The notes under the pieces are model-generated. The model saw only the letters and a list, made by a program, of their open reading frames with translations. It was not told where the DNA came from and ran no database searches. DNA of 64,000 bases from Anarhynchus alexandrinus. Lineage: Eukaryota > Chordata > Aves > Charadriiformes > Charadriidae. The stretch's first letter is position 1; the number at the start of each line of letters is the position of its first letter. Where the stretch lies: positions 1,929,124-1,993,123 of the forward strand of contig VUYV01000090.1 in NCBI GenBank assembly GCA_008711295.1, in the 5' to 3' direction. A program made the translations under genes and the position numbers. Positions 25,345-36,981 of the stretch are shown here, piece by piece.

Positions 25345-27799
25345 AATAATTTACTCTAGAATCCCCATTGCTTTCTACACAAATCCTGCTTTTCAGGACT
25401 TGTTATCGTAATTTTCCACATTTCAGCTTATGCAAAGAGGAACTGTAGAATTCATCAGAGTTTTATATTGTCTGAGTTCCATATTGTAGTTCTTTGTGTG
25501 TATTTCAGGTGTTTGGGAGTATTATGATTTTAAGTAGAGCAAAAATCATTGTAATTTTCTTTTTTAGATATTATTACAGTTGAACTTTTTGCCACTGAAC
25601 ATTTTACTTATAAAAAAAATGACATTTCAGCTACTTAGTGGCACTGGCACTGCAGGTCTTTTTTAAGAACTGAAGTAGTGCTACTAAACACTTACTATTT
25701 GTGTGTGTTGTGTTCTTCAAAATGCCAAATAATCACAAGAATCCATGATAGTGGGATGTGTTTTGTGCATATTTCTAAGATCGTTTTTTAAGAGCACTTT
25801 AAGTTAAGCTGTTAATTTAATTTTATTGATTTAGTGCATACGGCATTTTAGCTCTAATTAGTTTTCTTTCCTCCATTATTGATAATGGAAGGTTTATACT
25901 GTGGCCTGATTTCATGCTATGTCCTCTGTGAAGCAAATAATCTCTTTTGTGACCTCTTCTTTCTCTGTTTGTGTAAGCATATGCACGCACACGTACAAAT
26001 GCACCCTTTCTGTGGGATAGCGTTATGTAAAACACAATTCAGTGAGAATGTGAATAGTAGGAGTTAAATTGCAAGATTCGTTGACCCTGTGCAGGGGCAA
26101 AGGACTTGACTCCTGTCTAAATATCGGTAAGACAATCCTGGAAAATATACATCAACCAGCATGTCATTAACTCGGTATAGTATAAAGCAAATAAACATAC
26201 TCCGTGCAATATTGTCTAACCTGCAATAGGACACTGCGTCTTAACTTCACTAAGACACAGTCAGTGGCAAATCAAAATAAATAGGTAAGGTGTTCAATTT
26301 GGATTGCAGCTCATCTGGCAAATCAGCCTTTTGCTTCCGGAGGTCATCAGTGAGTTTCTAATCTAGGGTTAATAGCTAGAAGATTACGTAGCATTTTCGG
26401 AAATTGTTATAGACAGGCTTCAGGTAATCTGAGGTGATTAATTGATTCTTAACAGCAATATAAATAGCAAAATGGTCATGAAAAGAGTATAAAAGAGAAT
26501 ATGGAGGCAGCTGAACACCTTCAAAGCTAGAGTGACACAATGAATTTTGCAGGTTGAGCTGCCTTTTTGGCTACAGTGCACTGTACAAATTACAAACTGT
26601 GGAAATTTGTTTCTAGGAGAACTAAGAAGTAAGGAGTTCTAAAAGTCTCACCTCGTAATGGCAGAAGTATGAAAAAGAGGTTTTTATATCGGTCTGTGCT
26701 AGTTCTGGTTACGATCGTATTTTGTGGAAATAAAAGGAGGTACCATGTATCTTATACAATGCTCTAAAGGCACCGACCATAGTGACTCAAGTCTGTATTT
26801 GCCACACAAGATGAAGGGCAAATCAAATCGTCATTGGCAGATGAAATGCATGATGGAAGGTTCTGCAGCAGCTCTGTGCTGGACAGACCAATAACAATTT
26901 GGTTCCAGCAATATTTAGCTTTAGCAAATGCTGTGCTGTCCATGAACAAACTTAATTAAAAGAAACCTGAGTCCAGCTTACACAGCACGGCACAGCACTC
27001 TGATAGTTTGCACAGTGAGAAGAAATCCTGAGCATATATAAACTGTGAACTCTTTTTAAAGTTCATGGTTTTAATTAAAACAGTACTTATAAATAATACT
27101 TCGCTGTGGAGCTGATACAGGTATTTGTGACAAATAATTTCCTACAGTACTCTTGTTCTTTTCCTCTTCATAGGTCATGGTTTTTAGGAATTTGCTTGTT
27201 TGCATTTTTTGGACAAATTTTGGAAGAGCAATTTTTAACCTATGCCTTGTTTAAGAAGTAACTGCGAAGAGTAGTTTCAGTGATGGCACAGTAAGGCTGG
27301 TTGCCCAACTCACATCTCTCTTTTCTGATCAGGTAATCCCAGGCAAAGGGTTCCTAATGGCAGGAGTTCTTTTCTTGGGTCATTATAAAGCTCAGAAGTG
27401 CTTTTCTTCAAAACAGCACTTGTGTTTTCTGTGTTCATGTGCAGAAATATTGTGTCTTTTCAGAAAGCATCCTTGTCATTGTTAACGGGCTTTTGACATG
27501 ACTTGTTGACAATCAAGCTTATACGGAAAATGCATGCTGCAGTAACAGTTTTAGATATATTTATAATTTTTGATGGATTGGACTTAATTATTGCTGTACA
27601 ATAGTTGCGTAATTATCCTGAGGCTGAATGTCCTGCAGTGCTGTGGAAAAACCCATGTTGCTGACAAATTTTGAACCATGGCAGTGTAAAAGTCAGGTAG
27701 GGTTGGGTAAGGAAGAAAAATAATTTACAAAACATAATCAGCACTCGGTCTAAAATGGCACGGTGACTACCGTGAGGTAGATGTGTCAGAGTGGAAGAG

Positions 27800-27827
27800 A
27801 GATTTAACATCTCAGGATGTTAAATCT
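27800..27827. repeat. Perfect 12-bp inverted repeat with 4-nt loop
   Basis: AGATTTAACATC (27800-27811) and GATGTTAAATCT (27816-27827) are exact reverse complements around TCAG. The outermost pair can extend by one G-T wobble. It could form a cruciform in DNA or a short hairpin in the intron RNA. The stem is too short for a canonical microRNA precursor. Confidence 0.9.
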
Positions 27828-29295
27828 TGACTTATTGGAGCCTTTGGGAGGCCATTAAGAAATACATAGATTCTTTTGAAGCTACCTACGACAAAATAAG
27901 CTTCTTGGAATGCCCCAATGTCCTCTGTTCTGCAGTACTTTCCCTGCAAAATCTTCAGTGTTTAGACACAGTCTTGGTAGAGGAGAGAGCTAGTGTTTCT
28001 GGCAGTGCCTGCTGCAAAGAGCTTTGGAAGGACTCTTGAAAAGGTGGGCAGCATCACTTTTACCAGTTTCCTTCTACTGTATCTGTTGGGTTACCAGTAC
28101 TTAGTGCGCTAATAAAATCCATGTAAAGTTTAGGCTTTCTGTACAGTCTTGTAAGCCCTTTGGTGTGCTGCTCAATGAGAGAGTGAAACCAGCCAGGGAT
28201 CAATAGTTAACTGGCCATTGATTTAGCTGTCTGCGCTGTTAAAAATGTGCCCACACCAAGGGAAACAAATAAGCCAGTAAAAAGTCAAAGGGAACCCTGG
28301 CAGCTGCACTTGATTCATTCTGTTCACCTCATGTTACTGCAATGATGGCTCAAAATACGTCGTTAGCAATTCTGAAAGACTGTATGGTCTGGACCATTGC
28401 TATAGTTAGCGTTTCATGTGAGTTTGTTAGTTTGTTTCTTCCTTCTTTTTATGGAAGAAACCACAGTGTGACAAATCTTTGAAAACAGGGCTACTATCAC
28501 TTAATTCAAATCAGTGTATCTTCATTGATTTGCAGGCGCCATGCGGATGTATGTGGGCAAGATCCCAGTCCCCAACCACTGCACAGAACCCCCTCCCTCC
28601 CGCCCCCGCTGAGAAGGAGCAAAAGGGTTTCCTGCCCATCACTTCTCTGATAGCAGGAGGTGGCAGAGTTTGGAGTGACTTTCTTTTAACTTTCACACCA
28701 CCAGCCCATATTCATCCTATCTGACTGTGCTAACTAAGTTAGGAGCATCCTGCCATGCTTGGATAGGTCAGGGAAGAGAGAGCGTCTCCAAATATTACTT
28801 GCAGACATTAGGTATCAGATCTGAAGTTAAACACCTTAATTATAAATTCAGTGGCTTACTCTGTCTGAAAACCAGGCATCTTTTACATATGTGGAAAAAT
28901 ACGCCACATTAATATGAAAAAGCAGCAGGAATAAATGGAGAAACAATTGAAAACTGAGAAAGAAAAATCTTTTAATTCACATTTTTGGTGTGTGAATCCA
29001 ATCAAATGCATATCAAATCAGCTTTCAAATGAATGTCTATTTCGGATGTCCTGGAAAGTTCTCATGATCTGCAGTACTAAAAAAGTAAATATTAAATAAT
29101 AAAACAACAAGAAGAGTTATTGAATGTGAATCTGCGGAGAGAAAGTATTACATGCTTCTTCTAAATTTCATTTAAGCACAGTGTCTTGTACAGAATCCAG
29201 TTTAGAAATAATCTAATAAACTGAAGATGAGACTGATGGTTCCCTACAACTATGGTTTTCAAAATACTGAACAAACACTGGAAAATTTATGAAAT

Positions 29296-29372
29296 GGCAT
29301 ATAAGTGTTTCCATATAAATGATCTGGTTTCATATAAATAGTTCCACATAAATGGCTTTTTCCATAAAAAGC
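29296..29372. repeat. Degenerate CATATAAAT-type repeat cluster
   Basis: Four related words, CCATATAAAT, TCATATAAAT, CCACATAAAT and CCATAAAAAG, follow one another at uneven spacing of about 14-20 bp. It looks like a decayed tandem repeat or a chance A/T cluster, and the words resemble POU or HOX sites. Confidence 0.45.
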
Positions 29373-30539
29373 ATTACTATTTTTATGTTGAGGGGAGACA
29401 GAAGTTCAACCTAGATCTTTAAAGGAGTGAAGAAGTTACATATATAGCCTGAGGATCTGGGCAGTGGCCATTAGGCAGAGACAAATTAGTTTGGGCAAAA
29501 TACGAATTGAGGGTGATTTGAACCTGGGTCTAAAATGTTCAGAAAGACAGGACCGTGCTTCTAGAGGTGAGTGGTAATATTGACCTGTGTCAATGTTAAT
29601 ATGATGAAGTCTCAATTTATTAAAGACCAGAAAAGCATACGATCTATTAATATAAATATTGATTATCTCTTTAAAAAAGAGGAGTTCAGAATCTTATATT
29701 GATCCACATACAAAGTTATATTCCCAGGATAAGTTTGGAAGATGGAAAAAGGAACCATTTGATCAAATAATCAGTGCTTAGCTTCCTAGAGCAAGCTGCT
29801 CCAAGGAGAAGTAATTGAGGTTGAATAAAAAGAATCCGTACATAGGGTTCCCAAATAAACCAAACACACTTGGATTCCAGCCCTACTGAGATTACAGGAG
29901 GTTTGAGTTCCTTTTGGGAAAAATTAATGTTGCCAAAAACTGCCTGCCCCTCCCTACACATGTGTCTTTAAAGAATGCATTACTAAATGTACTACGCAAA
30001 GAGGCTCAGCCTCTTCTCCTCGCACCAGCAGGAATTTTTTCTTTCAGCTTTTCATGCCTTGCTTCCAAAGATTATCTCAAGATGGGAGGGAAAATCCCAT
30101 CTGAGCATTGTCCTTTCTTTCAAGAGCGGCTGGGAGGGTCCAGCAAAGCAAACAGCAAACTTTGATTTGCAGCACGCCCTCCGCTGGGTTTTATCCGTTT
30201 CAAATGCTGTTGGTGTAGTGCGTTTCAAATCCCCTGCATTATAAACTTCTTCTGCCTCCTTGGCACAGGCCTTGGGAGCTGAGTGACTGGCCCAGTTCTT
30301 GCTAAAAGGCAGTGACAGAATTTCTGGCTGTTTCCCCAGTACAGCTGCTCCTGACTGCTGAACTCCGGAGCCTTCCAGCAGGACGCCTGCTGCTGAATGC
30401 TGGAAATGCTCTCAGCTAATCGAAAACTTGGGTATGACCTACTGTTAATTTGCGGTATTCACGATTTTAAACCTTCCTAGCTGTAGTTTTGGCCAGTTTG
30501 GGAGTGTCTACCATGTACACCCCCCAGACAGAACAGCCT

Positions 30540-32250
30540 AACTACAACGTATGCGTGCAGCTAGTGCCCATGGAGCCCACAGGCCAGAGCTGCTGAGGTA
30601 TTTGGGCTCCAACGATAGTGAAGCAGGCTGGGGTGGGAGCAAAGTGAGTTGCAAAAAGCCCTGCACTTATCTGGAGAGGAGCTTCAACTGGCTTAATTTC
30701 TTTTTTTTTCTGTTGTTGGCCCATTCTGTGGCACTTGGTGCACCCACGCAGGCTGGCACACAGCAGGACCCCAGAACGAGCTCTGGGGTGCGAGGCTGCG
30801 TCAGGATTTCAGAGGGTTGGGGCTGACTGGATGAGTTCACCCCTGTTTCTCTGGGGCTGCGGGGCAAGTGCAAGCTGTACTTGGAAAATGTGACCCTCCT
30901 TGGGCTGTCAGATGGGAGACCTTGCGTAAAATGAACTTCAGCGAGGACGGCCAGGAGCAGGCTTTTGATGGAGACTGCGCTTGCAGGTTTGCATGCCTTG
31001 AGCATGATGCTTTTGCAGCTGGCACACACAGCAGGCTCCACAGCTGCCTTCCCTTCCAGAAGCAGCAACTTGGCCTGGTCTTGTACCCATTAATTAGCCG
31101 TGTTTGGCACACAGGGTCTGGGAAAGGCAGAGGAGCCGTGCCGCCGCACTGCAGCTAGCTCTCCACCGCTCCTGGCAGCCCCCTCCTCCTCCTCTGAGCC
31201 CCCGGCCCCGGTTCCTCTGCGGGGAACCCTTCTCACACATGGGGGATTAAACCTGAGGGGCCGCTGTGCTTTGGGAAGACTGTGTCAAGACCAGGTGTGT
31301 GTCATTCCCCTGTGGTGCGGGATGAGCCTGGTGGCTCTGGTGTGGTCTGGAGGGGCAGAAAGCGGGACAGGGACCGCAAAGGCCAGGCGGCCATGGGGGC
31401 TCTGCTTGGCTGGTGGCCCCACTGCGGTGACTCTAAGTCGGCAGCTGCGGGGTGTCCGAGGCACGTTGCTGTTGGAGGTGTTTGTGGGGAGTGTGTGGCT
31501 TTCTGCCACCCCACCCCTTCTGTTCCTGTCCAAAATATTGGGGATGTAAGAGGAGGACGCAGTTCTGAAGTGACCGTGGGTATCACACAAATGACTTTCA
31601 GCTCTCTCACTGATGACTGGTCAGCTGGTCCAGTTTGGGACGGGACACAATAATAAATGGGATTTTATCCCAAGGTGGGAAGTAGCATTTTTTAACGCCT
31701 AGTGAAAAAACATAGAAAGAATTAAATGAACCAGAGGGAGCCTGGGCCGCGCTGTGTGGATCCAGGTGCCACCGTCGCCACCGGTCCTGCAACCTTGGGA
31801 TGTGATCCTTCACTTGAAGGCAGAAACCTGACTGTCAGCTAGTTAGGATTATGAACAGCTAGTAGTTTGCAGGGTACTTGGACTTATGGTTCTGGTTAGG
31901 CTCATCTTGTCAACAAATAGGCACATTTTGAACTGTAGGACACCTGCCTTTCACGCTGAAAAGCTCGGCAGTTACACTGGGCCGGGCAAGCGAGTGTGTC
32001 ATGCAGGATCTTGGGGAATCTGGGATGAAAAAGCTCAGGCAAAACGAGCAGCATGTGTCAGCACCTCCGTGCTGTAGAGGGGCATCTCTGCACAGCTCAA
32101 AAAGATCATGAGGAGCCTCTGTGACAGAGGCTGGGAGGGGGAACCGAGCCTGAGAAACAGGGGCTTGCGAGGGTAGGTGGCCGTGGGGTCTGGCTGTGCG
32201 GTGGCAGGGCAGCCGGGCTCCGTACCGCTCCTGTAAAGCCTGCTCGGCTC
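30540..32250. other. GC-rich intronic stretch with CpG-enriched core
   Basis: The composition is markedly more GC-rich than the flanks, with the densest part about 31125-31480 (CCCCCGGCCCCGG, CGGGACAGGGACCGC). Several overlapping open frames of up to 149 codons run on both strands, as expected where stop codons are diluted by GC. None has a recognisable domain or starts convincingly. The stretch lies about 3-5 kb upstream of an RBMS3 exon and could host an alternative promoter or simply be GC-rich intron. Confidence 0.45.
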
Positions 32251-32649
32251 CAGGCTTCGTCACTGGGAAGGCATTTCATCTTGTTTCAGTTTGTGGTGTG
32301 AGATATGGCTTCTGTGGGGCGATATTTCTCTGTAAAGGAAAGGGGTATTTCTCTAAATGTTATATTTGTATAGTAAGGGAAAATAACGTGGAATCTTTTT
32401 CCTTTCTTAGAAAACACTGTTGCGTTGTGGAGGTGGCATGAGTGGCCTCATCTGTCTCTCTCTACTTGCAGCTCTTGTTTATCTTGTTGATAAAAGATAG
32501 GCTTGGTAAATCCTTGTGAGAGAGTGACTATGGCCTCCTAGTCTTTCATTCATCCTCAGAGTGAGCTAAACTTTCCACGGATATTTAAAACAACAGCATT
32601 TAATCTCTAGCACAGCTAAAAGGCTTATGTGTTCCTACTCCAGAAGTGA

Positions 32650-33100
32650 GACACATTGGCGGCGGTTCTTATTTATTTTATTTGTTTGCCCCAGCTTGAA
32701 AACTGAGTAGTCAAAAGGAAAGTTTGCATTTTAATATTCTGTGGGACCAAATTGCTTCAGTGAAGGCAAAGGCTGTTGTGCAGTTACTGATGCGTAACTC
32801 TGCTTTTTTCATATTAGTCTGTCCTTTGGCTACGGGGATCTCATCTGCATGAGACTGGTATGTTTTTTTCTAAATATTGACAAGGGATGTCAGTCCCTGA
32901 GCCCCGATTGGTTGCTTAATCAAAGTCCTTAACCAATCAGTGGGTAGAGGTTTGCATAATGATGTGATTATTTCTGAAAAACTGTGCCTATTGGAATTGC
33001 AAACCTTTCTGCTTTGATTTGCTTCTATAATGCCTCTGCTTTAACTGCCTCCATTGCTCACATTTTCAAAGTACTTAGTAACAATGATGATGCTTCTTAA
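32650..33100. promoter_or_regulatory. Candidate intronic element with inverted CCAAT-box pair
   Basis: GATTGGTT (32906-32913) and AACCAATC (32931-32938) form a perfect inverted pair of CCAAT boxes, which are NF-Y type sites. TTAATCAAAG, a homeodomain/TCF-like word, lies between them. The surrounding repeat-free A/T-rich sequence includes TTTGCATAATGATG. The function is inferred from motif words only. Confidence 0.35.
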
Positions 33101-33546
33101 TCCCCTAAATCTTTCCTTTTTTTTCTGTGGACTGTGTGTGGGGAAAAAAAAGTAACAAGTAATAAAACTTAAATAGTTTGCACACAGAAAAGGGAAAAAC
33201 CATGGGGAAAAATAAAGGAGAAATAAAATGTTACGGGGGTTTTTTTGTTTGTTTTTGCCAAAGCTAAAAGTGTGATCTGAAGCTCTTATTCCTCTCTTTT
33301 CTTGCCTACCTTCCCTCCAGGACTGTTTGCATGATTTTCCTTGCATTGTTGATACTATACCGGTTCTGACCCCTCACTAATATCTTTTTGGTTATTGGTG
33401 AGGAACTAGCTTTCGGATCTGTATGAATGTAAATTGAAGTGAGAGAAAGGAAGATGACTGCAGGGAAAGATGACTGGAAAGAGAAAAAATGTTTTTCTAG
33501 ATTTGGGGTTTGTAACTTCAGTTCAATTTGCCGTAAGTCTACTGTT

Positions 33547-33562
33547 TGTGTGTGTGTGTGTG
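33547..33562. repeat. (TG)n microsatellite
   Basis: A short TG run. On the minus strand it produces the Thr-His repeat seen in the overlapping chance frame. Confidence 0.9.
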
Positions 33563-35481
33563 GTTTTCCTCTCGTCTGCCCCTTACTATAAGGCATGGAA
33601 ATAACTGGGTATATTTTTATGGACAGTAGCTTGAAAATGTGCCTACTTTGTTCTTTTATTTCTGTTTTGTAAAATAGTGGGGGATTCAACCTGCATGGTA
33701 ATGTGCTGTTTCGTGGGTTAATGGGTCTGGAGATGCAAAGCTGGAATGTAATGGGCATTAAGCAGTATGTCCAAAGGCAAGTGTTCACAGCGCTTAGGTC
33801 AGAATTCAAATTATGCAGTAAAACAGTATTACACGCCTCCTGATTTTGGATCCTTTGGGGTATCCATTTGAAGCTTTTCTTGACATTCAAAAGGGCTAAA
33901 ATTTCCCTTCAGCCTGGGGTGAGGGAAGCTGAAAACTTTCCTTGACTTCTGATTCTGGTGTTTAGCTAAGCTAGACTTTGTTTAGTCATTCTTGTCCCTG
34001 CAAAGATAGGGTGTGTGAATCACACCTTGAAACGATTTCTGCTTCCATTTTCGAGGACTTGAATGAGCAAGGCAGTGATGGAGCAGATATCTTGGTTCTG
34101 TCCCATCTTCATACATCTTCTTGAAATAGGACATGTGATTCTTTGTGTTTAACAAGACACATCTGCACTGATTTTAATGGAGCGTAATTTGAAACTACTT
34201 TAGTTAAACCAGGGCAGATGGCTGCAGGACTGTGTGTAATTTCTTCAGTGTAAGGTTGTGGTGCTGCTGCAAAATTATTAATCTGCTTTTAGGACACCTC
34301 ATAGCAAAAAAAGATAATACTGTTGTCATATAAATCTCAGAGTTGAATGAGTACAAATTAATTCTGCCCATTAAAATGTGTAATGAAAAAGAATCCAAAA
34401 ATCTGTCTCTGAGGACTTTGTCGGGTAAGGTATTGTCTGGCTTAATGCACGGCATAAAGATTGTATCTTATATTTTTGGTTATTAACCATTAGCTAAAAT
34501 TCTGTAGTCATGCCAGATCCCAATCAGGCTTCTACTGACAGGTGATCGGGTATTATGTAAAGCTTGTATCAATGCAAATGGAACCAGAACCAGAGCCATG
34601 AAAATTTGCAAGGGCTTAAGTAAATTGATGTAATGTAATCAAAACCTGGTTGTCTGTAGACAAGGTTTTTATTTACTGCTTTAATACGCTTATTTTACAT
34701 ACGGCATCTATGCCTCTTTCATGTTTCTTTGCAGTACTTCAGCAAGCAAGAATAGAAGTTGGAATGGTTGCCAAAATTGAAAGTTTAGCCTAAAAATCCG
34801 AAATGGAACAAGAAAGCTGTCTTCAAATTTGTTTTTTCAATTATTCATACCACAGACTTTATTTTATAAGATATTTTTATTCAGTCTGAGAATAAACATG
34901 TGACTTATCTCACCGGGACCTTAGATGGAACTGCAGAACTCCTTCCTGCCCAGTTAGCTCTTATTGCACATTATCAACCAAGACATTTCTGAGGGGGGGG
35001 AGGGGAAAGGAAAAGATACCATGGAAAGTGTTCTGCCTTTTCAACCAACCTTGCTCATGATGAACAGGTTGAATGGGAAGTCTGCAGGCTGGAAAGCACA
35101 TCTGCTAAAAACATGTGTTGAGTTTTCTTTCTTTATTTATGTTAACAGCGAGCACAGTTGTGGAAATCGTGTTTTCTTCACAATCTGTTTGCTGAATTAG
35201 GACACAAACCCGAGAACGCTTGTGCATGAGAGTAATTTTCTATACATGAGTAGTGTCACTGAGTTCAGTAAGAGCAGTCACGCACAGAATTAAGCACATG
35301 CATGAGAGTTTGCAGAAATCTGGCAACTATGTTGTCGTCGTGAACAGATTGCCCAGCTTTGCTTCTAATGGAGCTATAAATTCTTGGCTTGGTCCTATTT
35401 TGAGTAGCCCTCGTTGTATGAGCCATAAGCTATTCTATTGTGCTATGCTTAACTGAGGATATTTCTCTTATTTTGTCATAG

Positions 35482-35639
35482 CAACAAGAACAAGATCCCA
35501 CAAATCTATACATCTCAAATTTACCCGTTTCCATGGACGAGCAGGAACTGGAGAATATGCTGAAACCCTTTGGACATGTCATTTCCACCAGAATATTAAG
35601 AGATGCTAATGGAGTCAGCAGAGGAGTCGGCTTTGCCAG
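35482..35639 (+). CDS. RBMS3: RBMS3 internal exon, first part of RRM2 (partial gene)
   Basis: This internal exon encodes 52 codons plus two bases, beginning [15 protein letters not shown] and ending SRGVGFA-R. It contains RNP2 (LYISNLP) and RNP1 (RGVGFAR), the two RNA-contacting strands of an RRM, with [14 protein letters not shown] as helix 1. This is RRM2 of the RBMS (c-myc single-strand binding) family, cytoplasmic proteins that bind A/U-rich RNA and are linked to mRNA stability. The upstream intron ends TTTTGTCATAG and has a branch-like CTTAAC about 30 nt before the exon. The exon starts in phase 0 and ends CCAG|GTGAAA in phase 2. RBMS3 is preferred over RBMS1 and RBMS2 because of [17 protein letters not shown] here and the wording of the next exon; this rests on recalled family sequences. 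The RRM1 exons are not in the window. Confidence 0.93.
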
Positions 35640-36942
35640 GTGAAACCTTTACTCTTTTTTGATTAATGCACATTTTTTGGCTTTTGTCCTTTGCAAGTGT
35701 TGTCTATTCCGTAACTCTGAAGCCCCGTAGCTATGGAAAATGCAGAGCAGTACCTTTATCAGATTGTTTGTGTCTGTTCTTTCCACCAAGCTGAAGAATA
35801 CCAATGCAGAAGGATGTTCATTTCATTGCTCTAAAAAATAGTTCATTGTATGTACGTATACGTAAACAAAACCAACTCTGAATAGTGAGATATACATGCA
35901 GTATAAAGCTTGGATAAAAATAAATGTCCTACAGCCAAAAGCACACACCTAGTGAAAAAAACTGTTTAAATGCGTAGCAAAAATTTTGCAACAGGAAAAA
36001 GTAAATTTAACAGTTGGAAGAGCAAAGGGGAGGAACTATAACTAAGGAAACGTGGCTTCCTTGAAAGCTGCAGGGAACTCAAGCCTGTGAGAAGAGCTTA
36101 AGAAGAAAGATTTGCATATAACAAGCCCTGTCGGAGTAGTCAGATATTTTAGACAGAATGGGCAACGTATTATTACCATGTAGTTCATTGTCAGTACAGA
36201 TAGACAAGTTTCCATGTTTACTCTCAGGGAATATTTACATAGATTCTCTTCAGCTTGAAACATTCTTAAATCAAATAGTTTTCTTTTGAAAAGCCAAGGA
36301 ATGGAAAGCTATATATAGAAAGGTATTGAAAAAGCAAATAAGAAGAGAAATTTGCAATTGTGCCGTATATCAGTCGTCTGCTTCAAAAGACAGGGGGAAA
36401 AAAAATCTCAAATCATTGTTTCTACAGAATATTCATAACATTGTGCTTTGTAGAGGAGGCAAAATGACTTAGTCATCTTGCAAATTTCTTTGAAATACAC
36501 CATATCTTGGTATATCAAGGCACTTCTGTTAGTGTCATAACACCGCTGAGTGAAATGGGGTACTGTATGATAAAAAGGTAACTTGCAAGATAAGTGACAT
36601 TGTTGCATTACCTTTGTCCTCGATGTGAAAGATCATCATGCGCAAAGAACATTAAGTTAATAATGTCTGAATTCAAATGGAAAAAGGCAAAACATTTATG
36701 CTGAAAGATGACACACTTCCTTACACATTCTTGCAGATAATAACATAAATTTTTCTAGCTCGCTAAATACAGATTAGTGTAACTCATGGATAAACTTGCA
36801 TTTAAAAAAAAGTCTTTGTCTGTGGAAACGTATTTAATTATGTAACATATTTCAAGAAACCTTTAGTGATCTAACATGAAGGTTGTGTAATTCACCACGC
36901 AAATGACAGAGGGGTAAAACCTTTGCTCCGCCAAAGTGGAGC

Positions 36943-36981
36943 ACATCTCCCATTGACTTGAATGAGGCCAGAGTTAATCCA
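36943..36981. repeat. Possible remnant of an old sauropsid repeat
   Basis: The words CCCATTGACTTGAATGAGGCC and GAGTTAATCC resemble a motif recurrent in reptile and bird interspersed repeats. It is short and diverged; the family is not assigned. Confidence 0.25.

Larger units (their letters stand above)
25345..30540 (+). other. Intronic sequence without recognisable gene
   Basis: This is A/T-rich intron. It contains the hairpin at 27.80 kb and a cluster of CATATAAAT-like words at 29.30-29.37 kb, both listed separately. The stretch at 26.3-26.5 kb is rich in ATTA and TAAT words and might be regulatory, but nothing specific can be assigned. No gene is visible. Confidence 0.6.
32251..35481 (+). 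other. RBMS3: Intron segment leading to the first visible RBMS3 exon
   Basis: This includes the candidate element at 32.65-33.1 kb, a GT microsatellite (33547-33562) and a 194-codon minus-strand open frame (33306-33890) judged accidental. A G-run lies near 34994. The final bases, ATTTTGTCATAG, form the splice acceptor. A stretch at about 34161-34232 (ACTGATTTTAATGGAGCGTAA and following) resembles a diverged sauropsid interspersed repeat. Confidence 0.6.

Noticed and set aside
27800..27827. Hairpin as a microRNA precursor
   Set aside because: A 12-bp stem with a 4-nt loop is far too short for Drosha/Dicer processing and no longer stem surrounds it.
31100..31653. Overlapping 149- and 123-codon plus-strand frames as a coding exon
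   Set aside because: Two plus frames and two minus frames are open at once because the stretch is GC-rich; none resembles a known protein.
33306..33890. 194-codon minus-strand open frame as a gene
   Set aside because: No domain, no splice context, includes a translated TG microsatellite, and lies inside an RBMS3 intron on the opposite strand.
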